Shown piece after piece: positions 49,904 through 58,573 of a stretch of 64,000 nucleotides of DNA. Below the pieces are notes generated by a model that saw nothing but the letters and a program-made list of their open reading frames with translations, was not told where the DNA came from and searched no databases. The number at the start of each line of letters is the position of its first letter. Position 1 is the first letter of the stretch. This DNA comes from Eubacterium maltosivorans (GTDB taxonomy: Bacteria > Bacillota > Clostridia > Eubacteriales > Eubacteriaceae): positions 3,224,001 to 3,288,000 of the forward strand of contig NZ_CP029487.1 in NCBI RefSeq assembly GCF_002441855.2. Reading direction: 5' to 3'. The position numbers were made by a program, and so were the translations under genes.

Positions 49904-50212
49904 TACAAATTTAACCGCTGTCCCGTAGGCGATAACCTCGGCAGCCCCCTGCATGATGGCCGATGAGGCGTAACGGATATTGACTACCGCGTCGGCACCC
50001 AGGCCCTCGGCCTCCTGTACCATCCGTTTGGTAGCCAGTGCGCGCGCGTCGTTCATCATTTCATTATAAGCCTTGAGTTCACCACCCACAATGGTTTTAA
50101 ACCCTTGGCTGATGTCGCGCCCAATGTTTTTGGACTGAATGGTCGAGCCCTTGACCAGGCCCAGCATTTCAAATTCCTTACCACTGATATAATCAGTATT
50201 TACTAAGATCAT
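49901..50212 (-). CDS. YbjQ/UPF0145 family protein
   Basis: A 103-residue protein of the YbjQ (DUF74) family. It shows GKEFEMLGLVKGSTIQSKN, DISQGFKTIVGGELKAYNEM and the conserved GADAVVNIRYASS. Members form pentameric rings; some are annotated as heavy-metal-binding, on weak grounds. The ATG at 50212 (GGAG, 6 bases upstream) fits the family start MILVNTDYISG; a GTG at 50224 would add four residues but lacks a usable ribosome site. It overlaps the 3' end of the small membrane protein gene by 20 bases, so the two are translated in coupling. Confidence 0.85.
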   Translation of the reverse strand: MILVNTDYISGKEFEMLGLVKGSTIQSKNIGRDISQGFKTIVGGELKAYNEMMNDARALATKRMVQEAEGLGADAVVNIRYASSAIMQGAAEVIAYGTAVKFV

Positions 50213-50414
50213 CTTCTTCTCCACTCCTTATCTCATCAATTCGCTGAATTAAAACATGGAGGGAAACGCCGGCCAGCGCCAGTGGCAGGATACTGCACAA
50301 AATCTTAATGATCAGTGGGACATCAATCAGAAAACAGACGATGATAAAACCCACAAAATATAAGATCAGCAGCAGTCCAATGACCAAAGGGGCAATGATT
50401 TTCTTTGTTTTCAT
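50193..50414 (-). CDS. Small two-helix membrane protein
   Basis: A 73-residue protein with two hydrophobic helices (about residues 6-30 and 34-55: IIAPLVIGLLLILYFVGFII and VPLIIKILCSILPLALAGVS) and a charged C-terminus (RIDEIRSGEEDDLSKY). I do not recognise a family with certainty. It overlaps the YbjQ-type gene that follows and probably shares its transcript, so the two may work together at the membrane. The ATG is preceded by GGAAGGGAGC. Confidence 0.7.
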   Translation of the reverse strand: MKTKKIIAPLVIGLLLILYFVGFIIVCFLIDVPLIIKILCSILPLALAGVSLHVLIQRIDEIRSGEEDDLSKY

Positions 50415-50477
50415 AAACAGGCTGCTCCCTTCCTAAGCTGTTTCCATTATATCGGATATTTGTCTTCAGGACAAGGA

Positions 50478-51821
50478 CTAGTCGTCATAATCGCCGAAAA
50501 TATTGCGGCTCCGCCAGTTTCTGAGTTTGAAAAAGGCAAAGACACCGCCGCCGGCCAGCACGATCACAATAGGAACCGCGATAAACAGTGGGTTAATGCC
50601 CTTATCCGTCGTTTTTAAAAGGATCAGGTAATCCCCCGGGGCGTTTACATTAAAGGTCGCCACCTTGGTATCATTGTGGTAAGTGGTGACAACCGGGTCG
50701 ATACTGTCGTTTTCGCTGTTGTACTTGCTGGCAGTGAATTGGGATTCTGACTGAAGCTTTGAGGCCTGGTCATCGGTCAGGGCAATATTAATTTCCAGAG
50801 GTTTCTCAAAGCTTGAAAGCGAGGACAGAGCTCCTGTGGATTTTAGGGTTGACGCCTCAATTGTAAAAGGTGTGGTCACAGGCGTCAGCTTAGTTTCAGA
50901 CAGTTTATAGCTGCTGTTTGAAAGGCTGGGGCCTTTTTTGAGTCCAAGGACCAGTTTGTCGCCGTCGGCCAGCTTACTCAGGTCATCGTTTTTTAAAATG
51001 GACGGTGAAACAATGACAGAATCCTTATTGACAGGAACATTTAAAACGATTTTGCCGGTCTGCATATTTTTGAGGGCCGGCGCGGGCACGCGGATATTGA
51101 CTTCCGGATCTGTAAGCCCTTTAGTTTCAATGGCCGGAGCTTTTAAAACCAGCTTGGTGAGGGCAGAGGAGCCCGCCTGCTGCTTTTCGGTCAGCTTAAC
51201 GGCACCGGCTGTAATGGCCGCGTTCAATGCATCGTTGTTAAATTCGACGGTCACCGTATTTTGGCTGGTAGCTGCCGTATAAGCGTTTGACGGCAGGTTG
51301 ACGTCGATGGTCGTTTCCTTAACAGTCAGCGTGATGGGATAATCGCCCTCCACCTTCTGGACTTCCTGCACCTGTTCCTCCACTGTGGTTTCTACCGTTG
51401 TGGATTCCGTGGGCACATAGTCGTCGCTGTCATCATAGGAATTGTTGTAATAGGAAGGTGTGTAGTCGTTATTATCATAGCTGCCGTCGTAGCCATCATT
51501 ATAATCACTGCCATCGTTGTTGTCGCTTGGCCCCGGGTCTGGGTTTGGCGCTGGATCCGGAGCTGGGTCCGGAGCGGGATCGGGTTCAGGGTCCGGCTGT
51601 GGATCAGGGTCGGGCTGTGGATCAGGGTCGGGCTGTGGATCAGGATTAGGGTCCGGGTCTTCTACTGGCGGTGTTTCAGTCTCGTTATTTCCGCCATCCG
51701 GGTCACGTGTGCTGGTCATAACAGAAAAGGAGCCTGCCTTGTAAACAGAGGCGCAGGCTGTCTGCACTGTAAAATTAAAGATCAGAGCAAATGTCAAAAT
51801 TGCTGTCATTAGTTTTTTCAT
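50478..51821 (-). CDS. Secreted surface protein with an Asp-Pro repeat spacer and C-terminal anchor
   Basis: A 447-residue envelope protein: signal peptide MKKLMTAILTFALIFNF (cleavage near ACA), then a PDPDPQPDP-type repeat (about residues 45-100; an 18-bp DNA unit recurs from 51583 to 51654), a Tyr/Asp/Asn-rich stretch (NDGYDGSYDNNDYTPSYYNN), a beta-rich extracellular region with no family I recognise (about 160-410), a membrane helix (PLFIAVPIVIVLAGGGVFAFF) and a short tail. Asp-Pro and Pro-rich spacers often carry domains through the cell wall. No LPXTG motif precedes the helix, so it is held by the membrane. The ATG at 51821 has GGAG upstream. Confidence 0.8.
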   Translation of the reverse strand: MKKLMTAILTFALIFNFTVQTACASVYKAGSFSVMTSTRDPDGGNNETETPPVEDPDPNPDPQPDPDPQPDPDPQPDPEPDPAPDPAPDPAPNPDPGPSDNNDGSDYNDGYDGSYDNNDYTPSYYNNSYDDSDDYVPTESTTVETTVEEQVQEVQKVEGDYPITLTVKETTIDVNLPSNAYTAATSQNTVTVEFNNDALNAAITAGAVKLTEKQQAGSSALTKLVLKAPAIETKGLTDPEVNIRVPAPALKNMQTGKIVLNVPVNKDSVIVSPSILKNDDLSKLADGDKLVLGLKKGPSLSNSSYKLSETKLTPVTTPFTIEASTLKSTGALSSLSSFEKPLEINIALTDDQASKLQSESQFTASKYNSENDSIDPVVTTYHNDTKVATFNVNAPGDYLILLKTTDKGINPLFIAVPIVIVLAGGGVFAFFKLRNWRSRNIFGDYDD

Positions 51822-51860
51822 TTTTCTCTCCATTACATAAAAAGATAGTCCCAATTAAAA

Positions 51861-51897
51861 AATCGAATTGTGATCTTCATTATATCACAATTCGATT
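51861..51897 (-). terminator. Terminator of the ECF S-component gene / start region of the surface protein gene
   Basis: AATCGAATTGTGAT (51861-51874) and ATCACAATTCGATT (51884-51897) are exact arms. On the minus strand the stem follows the ECF stop codon and is followed by TTTTTTAATT, as for a terminator. A TATAAT lies across the loop, so the dyad could also be an operator over the surface-protein promoter. Confidence 0.65.
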
Positions 51898-51914
51898 AAA
51901 AATAGTAAATTCTT

Positions 51915-52403
51915 TTAAGATTCGATGCGGAACTGAGCCAGCGGCCGGAACAGCAGCATGGAGATGACAATGCCCACAATGGCCTGCAAAGCGTTAAAAG
52001 GAATATTAACCAGCGGAGAGACAAAACTGCCGTACAAGATAATTTCTGATACATAGTAGATCAGAGTCATGATCACTCCGGCAATTACCATCACAGCGAT
52101 TTCTTTTTTCCGTCCCGGGTTACCGCGCAGAAAATATCCAGTCAGGTAAGCCATCACGCCTTTGGCCAGCATGGTAGGGATGATATAGGCCCCAAAGCCG
52201 GCGAAGTAATCCGCCGCCCCTGCGCCGATGGCCGCCGCAATGGTGCCGTAGACCGGCCCCAGAATAAAGCCACACAGAAAAACCGCCGCGTCGCCCAAAT
52301 GGATGTAGCCGTTGGGAATCGGGATCTTCACGACTGAGATCATGATAAAGGTAACGGCCATTAGCAGCGCCGTATAGCATACTTTTTTGGTTGTGATGTT
52401 CAC
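51915..52403 (-). CDS. ECF transporter S component
   Basis: A 162-residue membrane protein with six helices, the size and layout of substrate-binding S components of energy-coupling-factor importers. Visible features are YTALLMAVTFIMISVVKIPI, the loop GYIHLGDAAVFLCGFILGP (about residues 31-49) and PVYGTIAAAIGAGAADYFAG; the small-residue patterns that dock onto EcfT are present. These modules take up vitamins or precursors such as riboflavin, thiamine, HMP or pantothenate; the ligand cannot be assigned. The GTG at 52403 has GGAGG 7 bases upstream and is preferred to the ATG at 52433. The shared EcfA/T genes are not in this window. Confidence 0.85.
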   Translation of the reverse strand: MNITTKKVCYTALLMAVTFIMISVVKIPIPNGYIHLGDAAVFLCGFILGPVYGTIAAAIGAGAADYFAGFGAYIIPTMLAKGVMAYLTGYFLRGNPGRKKEIAVMVIAGVIMTLIYYVSEIILYGSFVSPLVNIPFNALQAIVGIVISMLLFRPLAQFRIES

Positions 52404-52435
52404 TTTTAGACCTCCGAAAATAAAACGTTGCATCC

Positions 52436-52463
52436 ATTATAGCACATTGGCAGGGAATGAAAA
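52436..52463 (-). promoter_or_regulatory. Promoter of the ECF S-component gene
   Basis: On the minus strand: TTTTCA (52458-52463), 16 bases, TATAAT (52436-52441). The leader is too short for a riboswitch. Confidence 0.7.
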
Positions 52464-52465
52464 GG

Positions 52466-52500
52466 ACCAAAAAGGACCAAAATCGTGCGGATTCTGGTCC
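52466..52500 (-). terminator. Terminator of the 52510-53109 gene
   Basis: GGACCAAAATC (52474-52484) pairs with GATTCTGGTCC (52490-52500) with a small bulge. On the minus strand it is followed by TTTTTT, 10 bases after the gene's stop. Confidence 0.75.
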
Positions 52501-52509
52501 CTATGGGTT

Positions 52510-53109
52510 TTACTGTACTTTTTCGATAAAAATGCTCACGCTGCTCGCGTAGTCGAGACCGGTGCGCTGCGGATTGTTGGGGCTGATGGTTACGCTGATA
52601 TCGCAGCCGTCCACGTTGCCGGTGATGGTGGTAGAAGCGTCGCTGTCGGCCTGGTTAAAGTTTTCGGCAGAAGCCATGAGATCCGAATAAAACTGCGCCA
52701 GCTCAGCCGTGTCGGCAGTGGAGCCGTAAACCGCTGTCCAGCCGGGATTTCCATTGTTTGTGGTAATATCGTGGGAGTCTCCGACGCCGCTCACTTTGTA
52801 AAGCGGCAGAAGATTGCTGGGGTAGGACTGGGCCAGCTGTCCGTCCTCATTATTATAGAGGTCGGCCTGGTTCGCGTCAATGACCTCCTGCATTTCCGGC
52901 GGGGTCTGTAAACCCTCGGTGGTTGCTGAGTTGTCAACTGTGGGCTGCGGGGTTGCCGTCGGGGTATTGTCCGCGACGGAGGGCGCGCTGGTCGGGGTGG
53001 TTTTGGCAGCGTCTTTTGATCCGTTAAACATGGGAACAAAAAACATAATGCCCACGATGATGACAATCACTGCTAAAACGCCGAGAAGTACTTTTTTTTT
53101 CGTGTTCAT
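52510..53109 (-). CDS. Hypothetical membrane-anchored extracytoplasmic protein
   Basis: A 199-residue protein I cannot assign to a family. One N-terminal helix (VLLGVLAVIVIIVGIMFFVP, about residues 8-27) anchors or exports it. A Thr/Pro/Ala-rich linker (about 35-70, TTPTSAPSVADNTPTATPQP) follows, then a soluble domain of about 120 residues with alternating strands (GNPGWTAVYGSTADTAELAQ, TITGNVDGCDISVTISPN). There is no lipobox cysteine. The overall pattern suggests a sensory or wall-associated protein. It begins at an ATG with GAAGGTGACTCAAC upstream and is transcribed alone, divergent from the T-box/ileS unit. Confidence 0.7.
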   Translation of the reverse strand: MNTKKKVLLGVLAVIVIIVGIMFFVPMFNGSKDAAKTTPTSAPSVADNTPTATPQPTVDNSATTEGLQTPPEMQEVIDANQADLYNNEDGQLAQSYPSNLLPLYKVSGVGDSHDITTNNGNPGWTAVYGSTADTAELAQFYSDLMASAENFNQADSDASTTITGNVDGCDISVTISPNNPQRTGLDYASSVSIFIEKVQ

Positions 53110-53222
53110 GTTGAGTCACCTTCATTCATCTTTCTAAAATACTATTAATGATTCCGTATAATTCATTATAAACGATTTTCTCTAAAATATAAACCATTTT
53201 CTTTAGAAACTAAAGAATACAC

Positions 53223-53251
53223 TTGATTTTCTCCAGAATATTAGGTAAAAT
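53223..53251 (+). promoter_or_regulatory. Promoter of the ileS T-box transcript
   Basis: TTGATT (53223-53228), 17 bases, TAAAAT (53246-53251). The start point falls near 53257, just before the T-box leader. Confidence 0.8.
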
Positions 53252-53261
53252 AGACTTCATG

Positions 53262-53530
53262 TATGAATCGATCAAATGCAATGACGAGGACGCTGTGATC
53301 ACACGTTTTTCAGAGAGGTAACCCTAGTGCTGAAAGGTTACCAGAACAACGGTCATGGAAATCACCTCTGAGCAGGGTTTTTGAGCCAGCCGGTTAGGAA
53401 ACCACGGGAAACCGTTATCTTTATCGAGTGGGCAGGCACCCTTATAGGGGCGCAGTCTGTCAATCTGGGTGGTACCGCGGAGTTTTGCGCTTCGTCCCTG
53501 CGTTGTTGCAGGGGCGGAGCTTTTTTAATG
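53262..53530 (+). ncRNA. T-box leader with isoleucine specifier
   Basis: The conserved T-box sequence TGGGTGGTACCGCGG lies at 53466-53480. The leader has a long Stem I closed by CAGAGAGG/CCTCTGAG, with ATC at 53361-53363 in the specifier position, matching isoleucine tRNA. The terminator stem GCTTCGTCCCTGC/GCAGGGGCGGAGC (53489-53501 with 53508-53520) is followed by TTTTTT. Uncharged tRNA-Ile would pair with the T-box, favour the antiterminator and allow ileS transcription. The rest of the 53110-53585 gap is AT-rich promoter DNA. Confidence 0.93.
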
Positions 53531-53585
53531 CTTGATGATCCTGCAAAATAACGATCAAAATAACATTATCAAATGAGGAGGCACT

Positions 53586-56500
53586 ATGGCTGTATTTAAA
53601 AATTTATCCAATGAATGTGTCAGTGAAACTGAAAATAAAATCGCCAGCCGCTGGGAAGAGATGGATATCTTAGACAGAACCATCAAAAACCGCGACGACG
53701 CAGAAAATTTTGTATTCTATGAGGGGCCGCCGACGGCCAATGGAAAACCGGGGATCCACCATGTGATCGCCCGTACCTTAAAGGACTCGGTCTGTAAATA
53801 CCAGACCATGAAAGGCTACCGCGTGCTGCGTAAAGCCGGCTGGGATACCCATGGACTGCCGGTTGAGATTGAGGTCGAAAAGCAGCTGGGGATCAGTAGT
53901 AAGCCAGAGATTGAAGCTTACGGAATCGCAGAGTTTAACAAAAAATGTAAGGACTCTGTCTTTAGCTATGAAAAGCAGTGGCGCGAGATGAGCAAGCGCA
54001 TGGGCTATTTCATCGATCTGGAAAACCCCTACATTACGCTGGACAACAACTACATTGAATCCGTCTGGTGGATTTTAAATAAATTCTTTAACGAGGGATA
54101 TATTTATGAAGGGCATAAGATTCTGCCCTATTGCCCGCGCTGCGGCACCGGGCTGGCATCCCACGAGGTCGCCCAGGGCTACCAGGAAATCAAGACCAAT
54201 ACGGTTGTCGTGGCTTTCAAGCGCGCCGACGCCGATGAATACTTCCTGGTCTGGACCACCACACCGTGGACGCTGGCCGCCAATGTGGCCCTGGCCGTCA
54301 ATCCCGAGGCCGACTATATCAAGGCAAAAAGCAAGGGCGAGGTCTACATCTGCGCCAAGGTGCTCGCGCCCAAACTGCTGGGGGACGATTACGAAATCAT
54401 CGAGGAAATGAAAGGGAAAGCCCTCGAGCATATTCCTTATGAACGTCTCATGGACTTTGTGCCTGTACCGCCGAATAAAAAAGCTTTCTTTGTTACCTGT
54501 GCCGACTACGTCACCACCGAGGACGGTACCGGTGTGGTTCATATTGCTCCGGCCTTTGGGGAGGATGACTACCAGGTTGGACGTAAATACAACCTGCCTG
54601 TGCTCCAGCCTGTAGGGGAGGACGGTAAATACACCGAAACACCCTGGAAGGGACACTTTGTCATGGAGGATGGCCTGGACATCCAGATCATCACCTGGCT
54701 CAAGGAAAACGGCAAGCTGTTTAAGAAAGAAAAAGTGCTCCACAACTACCCGCACTGCTGGCGTTGTAAGACACCGCTTTTATATTACGCAAAACCCAGC
54801 TGGTATATCGAGATCACCAAGATCAAGGATCGTCTCATCGAGAACAACAATGGGGTGGACTGGTATCCTGAATTTGTGGGTGAAAAACGCTTTGGCAACT
54901 GGCTTGAAAACCTCAACGACTGGGCCATCTCAAGAAGCCGTTACTGGGGAACACCACTGCCCATCTGGCGCTGTGACGACGAAAACTGCGGTGAGCTGGC
55001 CTCTGTCGGCTCAAGAGCTGAGCTTGCTGAGAAAGCCATTGAGGACATCAGCGAGGACATCGAGCTGCACCGCCCCTATGTGGACGACGTGCACCTGCGC
55101 TGCCCAAAATGCGGCAAGCCCATGACCCGTGTCAAGGACGTCATTGACTGCTGGTTCGACTCCGGCTCCATGCCCTTTGCCCAGTACCACTACCCCTTTG
55201 AGAACAAAGAGCTGTGGGAAAGCCAGTTCCCGGCCGATTTCATCTGCGAGGGCATCGACCAGACCCGCGGCTGGTTTTACTCACTGCTGGCCATCTCCTC
55301 CTTTGTTACTGGGAAAGCTCCTTACAAAAAGGTGCTGGTCAACGACCTGATCCTTGACGCTGAGGGTCAGAAAATGTCTAAATCCAGAGGAAATACGGTC
55401 AATCCCTTTGAGCTGTTTGACCAGTACGGCGCCGACGCGCTCCGCTGGTATCTGCTCTACGTGTCTCCAGCCTGGACGCCCACCCGCTTTGATGTGGAGG
55501 GCCTGAAGGAGGTACAGAGTAAATTCTTTAATACCCTGAAGAACACCTATAACTTCTTTACCCTGTACGCCAACACCGACGGTATCGACCCGAGAACCTT
55601 CTTTGTAGATTATGACAAACGCCCGGAAATCGACCGCTGGATGCTGTCCAAGTACAACCGTCTGGTGCAGGAGGTCCGCGGTGAGATGGAAATCTATGAC
55701 CTCACCAAGGCTGTCCGCAAGATTCAGAACTTTGTCAATGAAGACTTATCCAACTGGTACATCCGCCGCAACCGCCGCCGCTTCTGGGGCAGCGAGCTGA
55801 CAGAGGATAAGAAGGCTGTGTTCAACACCACCTTTGAGGTGCTGGAAGGTCTGGCCCGCCTGGTGGCGCCCTTCGCGCCCTACATCAGCGAGGAAATCTA
55901 CACCAAGCTCACCGGCGCCGAATCCGTTCATCTGGCGGACTATCCGGCCGTCAACGAAGCTCTGATCGACGAAGCGGTGGAAGCGCCAATGGATCTGGTC
56001 CGCGATCTGGTCAGCCTGGGCCGAAGCGCCCGCGAGGAGGCACAGATCAAGGTGCGCCAGCCGCTTTCCGAGATCATCATCGACGGCAAGTACAAGGATA
56101 CCCTGGGTGATCTGACCCGCCTGATGGAGGAAGAGCTGAACATCAAAAAGGTCGATTTTGAGGATAACCTGGGCGATTTCATGAACTATACCTTAAAGCC
56201 AAACTTTAAGGTGGCCGGCCCGATCCTGGGCAAAAATGTCAAGTTGCTGGGGAAGGCCCTTGCTGGCGTCAATCCTGCCGAAGTCGTGGCGAAGCTGGAC
56301 GCCGGGGAAGTTTACCCTGTGGAAATCGACGGTGAAACCATTGAGCTGACCAAGGATTTCGTGGATGTCCGTATCGCCGCCAAGGATGGATTTAACGTAC
56401 AGACCGGGGGGAATAAGTTCATCATTCTTGACACTACCCTGAGTCCAGAGCTCATCAACGAAGGATACGCCCGCGAATGCGTTTCCCGAATCCAGCAGCT

Positions 56501-56705
56501 CCGCAAAAACAGCGGATTTGAGGTCAACGACCACATCGACATCACCTACCAGGCCGACGATGAAGTGACCGCTGCCATCGAAGCCTTTGCGGATTTCATC
56601 AAAAAAGAAACCCTGGCGGAGTCTATCACCAAGGGAGAAGGCAACCTGGAAGCCTGCACCCTTAACGGACACGAGGCCGCTTTTGGGGTAGCGAAGGTTC
56701 AATAA
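53586..56705 (+). CDS. ileS: Isoleucyl-tRNA synthetase, long (type 2) form
   Basis: A 1039-residue class I synthetase that charges tRNA-Ile in the cytosol. The HIGH-type motif is in the altered form NGKPGIHHVIART (about residues 48-60), followed by KAGWDTHGLPVEIEVEK. The CP1 editing domain has WTTTPWTLAANVALAV and DGTGVVHIAPAFGEDDY. KMSKS is in EGQKMSKSRGNTVNPFELF (about 595). The GIHH form, the length and the lack of a C-terminal four-cysteine zinc finger place it in the eukaryote-like type 2 group, members of which are often intrinsically tolerant of mupirocin. GAGGAGG precedes the ATG. It is controlled by the T-box and ends at a terminator. Confidence 0.96.
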   Translation: MAVFKNLSNECVSETENKIASRWEEMDILDRTIKNRDDAENFVFYEGPPTANGKPGIHHVIARTLKDSVCKYQTMKGYRVLRKAGWDTHGLPVEIEVEKQLGISSKPEIEAYGIAEFNKKCKDSVFSYEKQWREMSKRMGYFIDLENPYITLDNNYIESVWWILNKFFNEGYIYEGHKILPYCPRCGTGLASHEVAQGYQEIKTNTVVVAFKRADADEYFLVWTTTPWTLAANVALAVNPEADYIKAKSKGEVYICAKVLAPKLLGDDYEIIEEMKGKALEHIPYERLMDFVPVPPNKKAFFVTCADYVTTEDGTGVVHIAPAFGEDDYQVGRKYNLPVLQPVGEDGKYTETPWKGHFVMEDGLDIQIITWLKENGKLFKKEKVLHNYPHCWRCKTPLLYYAKPSWYIEITKIKDRLIENNNGVDWYPEFVGEKRFGNWLENLNDWAISRSRYWGTPLPIWRCDDENCGELASVGSRAELAEKAIEDISEDIELHRPYVDDVHLRCPKCGKPMTRVKDVIDCWFDSGSMPFAQYHYPFENKELWESQFPADFICEGIDQTRGWFYSLLAISSFVTGKAPYKKVLVNDLILDAEGQKMSKSRGNTVNPFELFDQYGADALRWYLLYVSPAWTPTRFDVEGLKEVQSKFFNTLKNTYNFFTLYANTDGIDPRTFFVDYDKRPEIDRWMLSKYNRLVQEVRGEMEIYDLTKAVRKIQNFVNEDLSNWYIRRNRRRFWGSELTEDKKAVFNTTFEVLEGLARLVAPFAPYISEEIYTKLTGAESVHLADYPAVNEALIDEAVEAPMDLVRDLVSLGRSAREEAQIKVRQPLSEIIIDGKYKDTLGDLTRLMEEELNIKKVDFEDNLGDFMNYTLKPNFKVAGPILGKNVKLLGKALAGVNPAEVVAKLDAGEVYPVEIDGETIELTKDFVDVRIAAKDGFNVQTGGNKFIILDTTLSPELINEGYARECVSRIQQLRKNSGFEVNDHIDITYQADDEVTAAIEAFADFIKKETLAESITKGEGNLEACTLNGHEAAFGVAKVQ

Positions 56706-56722
56706 ACGAAGTGACATAAAGC

Positions 56723-56763
56723 AGCCGGAACACCATTTGAACGGTGTTCCGGCTGTGTTTTTA
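56723..56763 (+). terminator. Terminator of ileS
   Basis: AGCCGGAACACC (56723-56734) pairs perfectly with GGTGTTCCGGCT (56743-56754) over an 8-base loop, followed by GTGTTTTTAT. Confidence 0.9.
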
Positions 56764-56904
56764 TAAAAATTTAAAATAATTCTTAAAAAATATTTTTTTA
56801 CAAAAGTATAAAAAAGAGCATGAAATTGCGGATTAAAGGGTAATCTGTGAATAAAAAAGGAAGCAAAGAAGAAGTATCTCTAACTTTAAGCGAAGATGAC
56901 AACA

Positions 56905-56933
56905 TTTACTTTTCGTAAACAGAGTGCTATAAT
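56905..56933 (+). promoter_or_regulatory. Promoter of the AraC-type gene
   Basis: TTTACT (56905-56910), 17 bases, consensus TATAAT (56928-56933). The start point lies about 35 bases before the ribosome site. Confidence 0.65.
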
Positions 56934-56973
56934 AATAAATTAATACAGAACCTGTTTGAGGGGAGACAAACAT

Positions 56974-58560
56974 TTGGATGTTAAGAAAAAACATGCTGAA
57001 AAGTCAGGGTGGGACTGTTTTTTTAAAACCTCAGTGATTTGGATTTTAGCCATCCTTTTTTTCGCATTCCTAATATACCGCTATGTCAGCGTCATGTTGC
57101 CTGAGGACACGCAGAAGGCATTTACCGATATTCTGTTAAAGATCACAGTTTTAATTATTGTCATCGGCCTTTTTCTCAATTTCTTCATTCTTCAGAACTA
57201 CTATATTGCGATTTCACGTATCGTTGGCATTCTGGACGAAAATACCAGTCAGCATGTGGATGATTATTATACGACCCAAAATCCTGCTGGACATATTTTT
57301 CAGAGTTTTGATCAGTTCTATCAGGAGTATGACTCCTACAAAAGTAAGGTAGAGCAGCAGCAGGATATTTTGTTTGAAAATTTTCTGGTGCGTCTGCTCA
57401 AAGGGCATATTCAAAACGAGGCCATTTACTATCAGCTGATGGAAGATTATGATTTTGATATCCGAAACAATGCGTTTGTATTGGTACTCTTTGACATTGT
57501 CTCAGATGGCGACCAGATCGAGGATGAAAAGCTGAGCTATATTTATGCCTTTATAAAGGAAAACTTTTCCTCCTATATGAAACGAATCTATCAGAGTTAT
57601 GGAACCGAGGTCGACGGCCGGATTGCTTTTTTTATCCTCTCGGATGTCGAGTCATTGGATACTACTGTGTCCGCCGTCGAGATTGAACGGATGGTCAAAC
57701 TCATGCGTGAAAATATCTGGAGCCGGTTCAGCTATGATCTGTGGGTGTGTGTCAGCAGCGTGAACCGCGGGATTCCCGGCTGTAAAACTGCTTATTTCCA
57801 AACTGTTGAAACCCTGCAAAAAGCACGCCTTACTGGCAGCGCTGACCACGTGCTTTTTTATTCAGACTATATGACGGGCAAGTCCTACAGGGGCAATGAG
57901 CAGATGTGGTTTAAATACGAGCATCATTTTATCAACGCTATCAATGCAGGGGACTATGAGGAGGCCTCCAGAATTTTTAACAAGCTTTTGAAAAATGACT
58001 ATATCACCGGCGCATCCTCCCTTAATCTGGCCCGGTTCCGGCTTTTTGGTCTGCTAAACTCCATGATTAACGCCCTGGGAGAGGTTCGTCTGTCCATGAA
58101 TGTCGAGTTTTTTGACGAGCTGGATGCGCAGCGTCTTTTGCTGGAGTGCAAGTCGCTGCCTGAGCTGGAAGCTGTATCCCAGAGTATTTTTGAACAAATT
58201 AACCAGTACTCGGCAAAGAATCAGGTATCAGCTTCGAACAGCAAAATGCAGCGGGTGAGTGAATACCTGAAAACCCATTACGACGACTGCAACCTGAACG
58301 CTGTGGCTGTAGCCGAAACGTTTAACATGAACCCTTCCTATTTTTCCAGAAGCTTTAAAAAGGCCGTGGGTACAGGATTCAGCGATTACTTGTCGCGGCT
58401 CAGGATTCAGGAGGCCTGCCATCTTTTAGAGGAAACCGATATGACAATTTCCGACATTGCGGATAAAATTGGCTACAATAACGCTCTTACGCTGACGCGG
58501 GCTTTTAAAAAGATTGAAGGAACCACCCCAGGGCAGTATCGTCAGAGCCACCACGATTAA
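56974..58560 (+). CDS. Membrane-anchored AraC-family transcriptional regulator
   Basis: A 528-residue protein. Two helices near the start (about residues 18-38 and 55-80: IWILAILFFAFLIYRYVSVM and KITVLIIVIGLFLNFFIL) hold it in the membrane with only a short loop outside. A large middle domain follows (about 100-420), partly like the GGDEF-related ligand region of YesN-type regulators. The C-terminal AraC/XylS pair of helix-turn-helices is complete (YDDCNLNAVAVAETFNMNPS, YFSRSFKKAVGTGFSDYL, TISDIADKIGYNNALTLTRA). The best start is TTG at 56974, with GAGGGGAG upstream. The DMT gene begins 13 bases after its stop, a likely target and partner. Confidence 0.85.
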   Translation: MDVKKKHAEKSGWDCFFKTSVIWILAILFFAFLIYRYVSVMLPEDTQKAFTDILLKITVLIIVIGLFLNFFILQNYYIAISRIVGILDENTSQHVDDYYTTQNPAGHIFQSFDQFYQEYDSYKSKVEQQQDILFENFLVRLLKGHIQNEAIYYQLMEDYDFDIRNNAFVLVLFDIVSDGDQIEDEKLSYIYAFIKENFSSYMKRIYQSYGTEVDGRIAFFILSDVESLDTTVSAVEIERMVKLMRENIWSRFSYDLWVCVSSVNRGIPGCKTAYFQTVETLQKARLTGSADHVLFYSDYMTGKSYRGNEQMWFKYEHHFINAINAGDYEEASRIFNKLLKNDYITGASSLNLARFRLFGLLNSMINALGEVRLSMNVEFFDELDAQRLLLECKSLPELEAVSQSIFEQINQYSAKNQVSASNSKMQRVSEYLKTHYDDCNLNAVAVAETFNMNPSYFSRSFKKAVGTGFSDYLSRLRIQEACHLLEETDMTISDIADKIGYNNALTLTRAFKKIEGTTPGQYRQSHHD

Positions 58561-58573
58561 GAAGGATACCATC

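Noticed and set aside
51540-51660. Short tandem DNA repeats that could suggest a CRISPR array
   Set aside because: The units are contiguous, in frame and code for Asp-Pro repeats; there are no unique spacers.
53261-53323. A 21-codon frame starting MYESIKCNDED at the beginning of the T-box leader
   Set aside because: It overlaps T-box Stem I, has no ribosome site and no isoleucine run, so it is unlikely to be a leader peptide.
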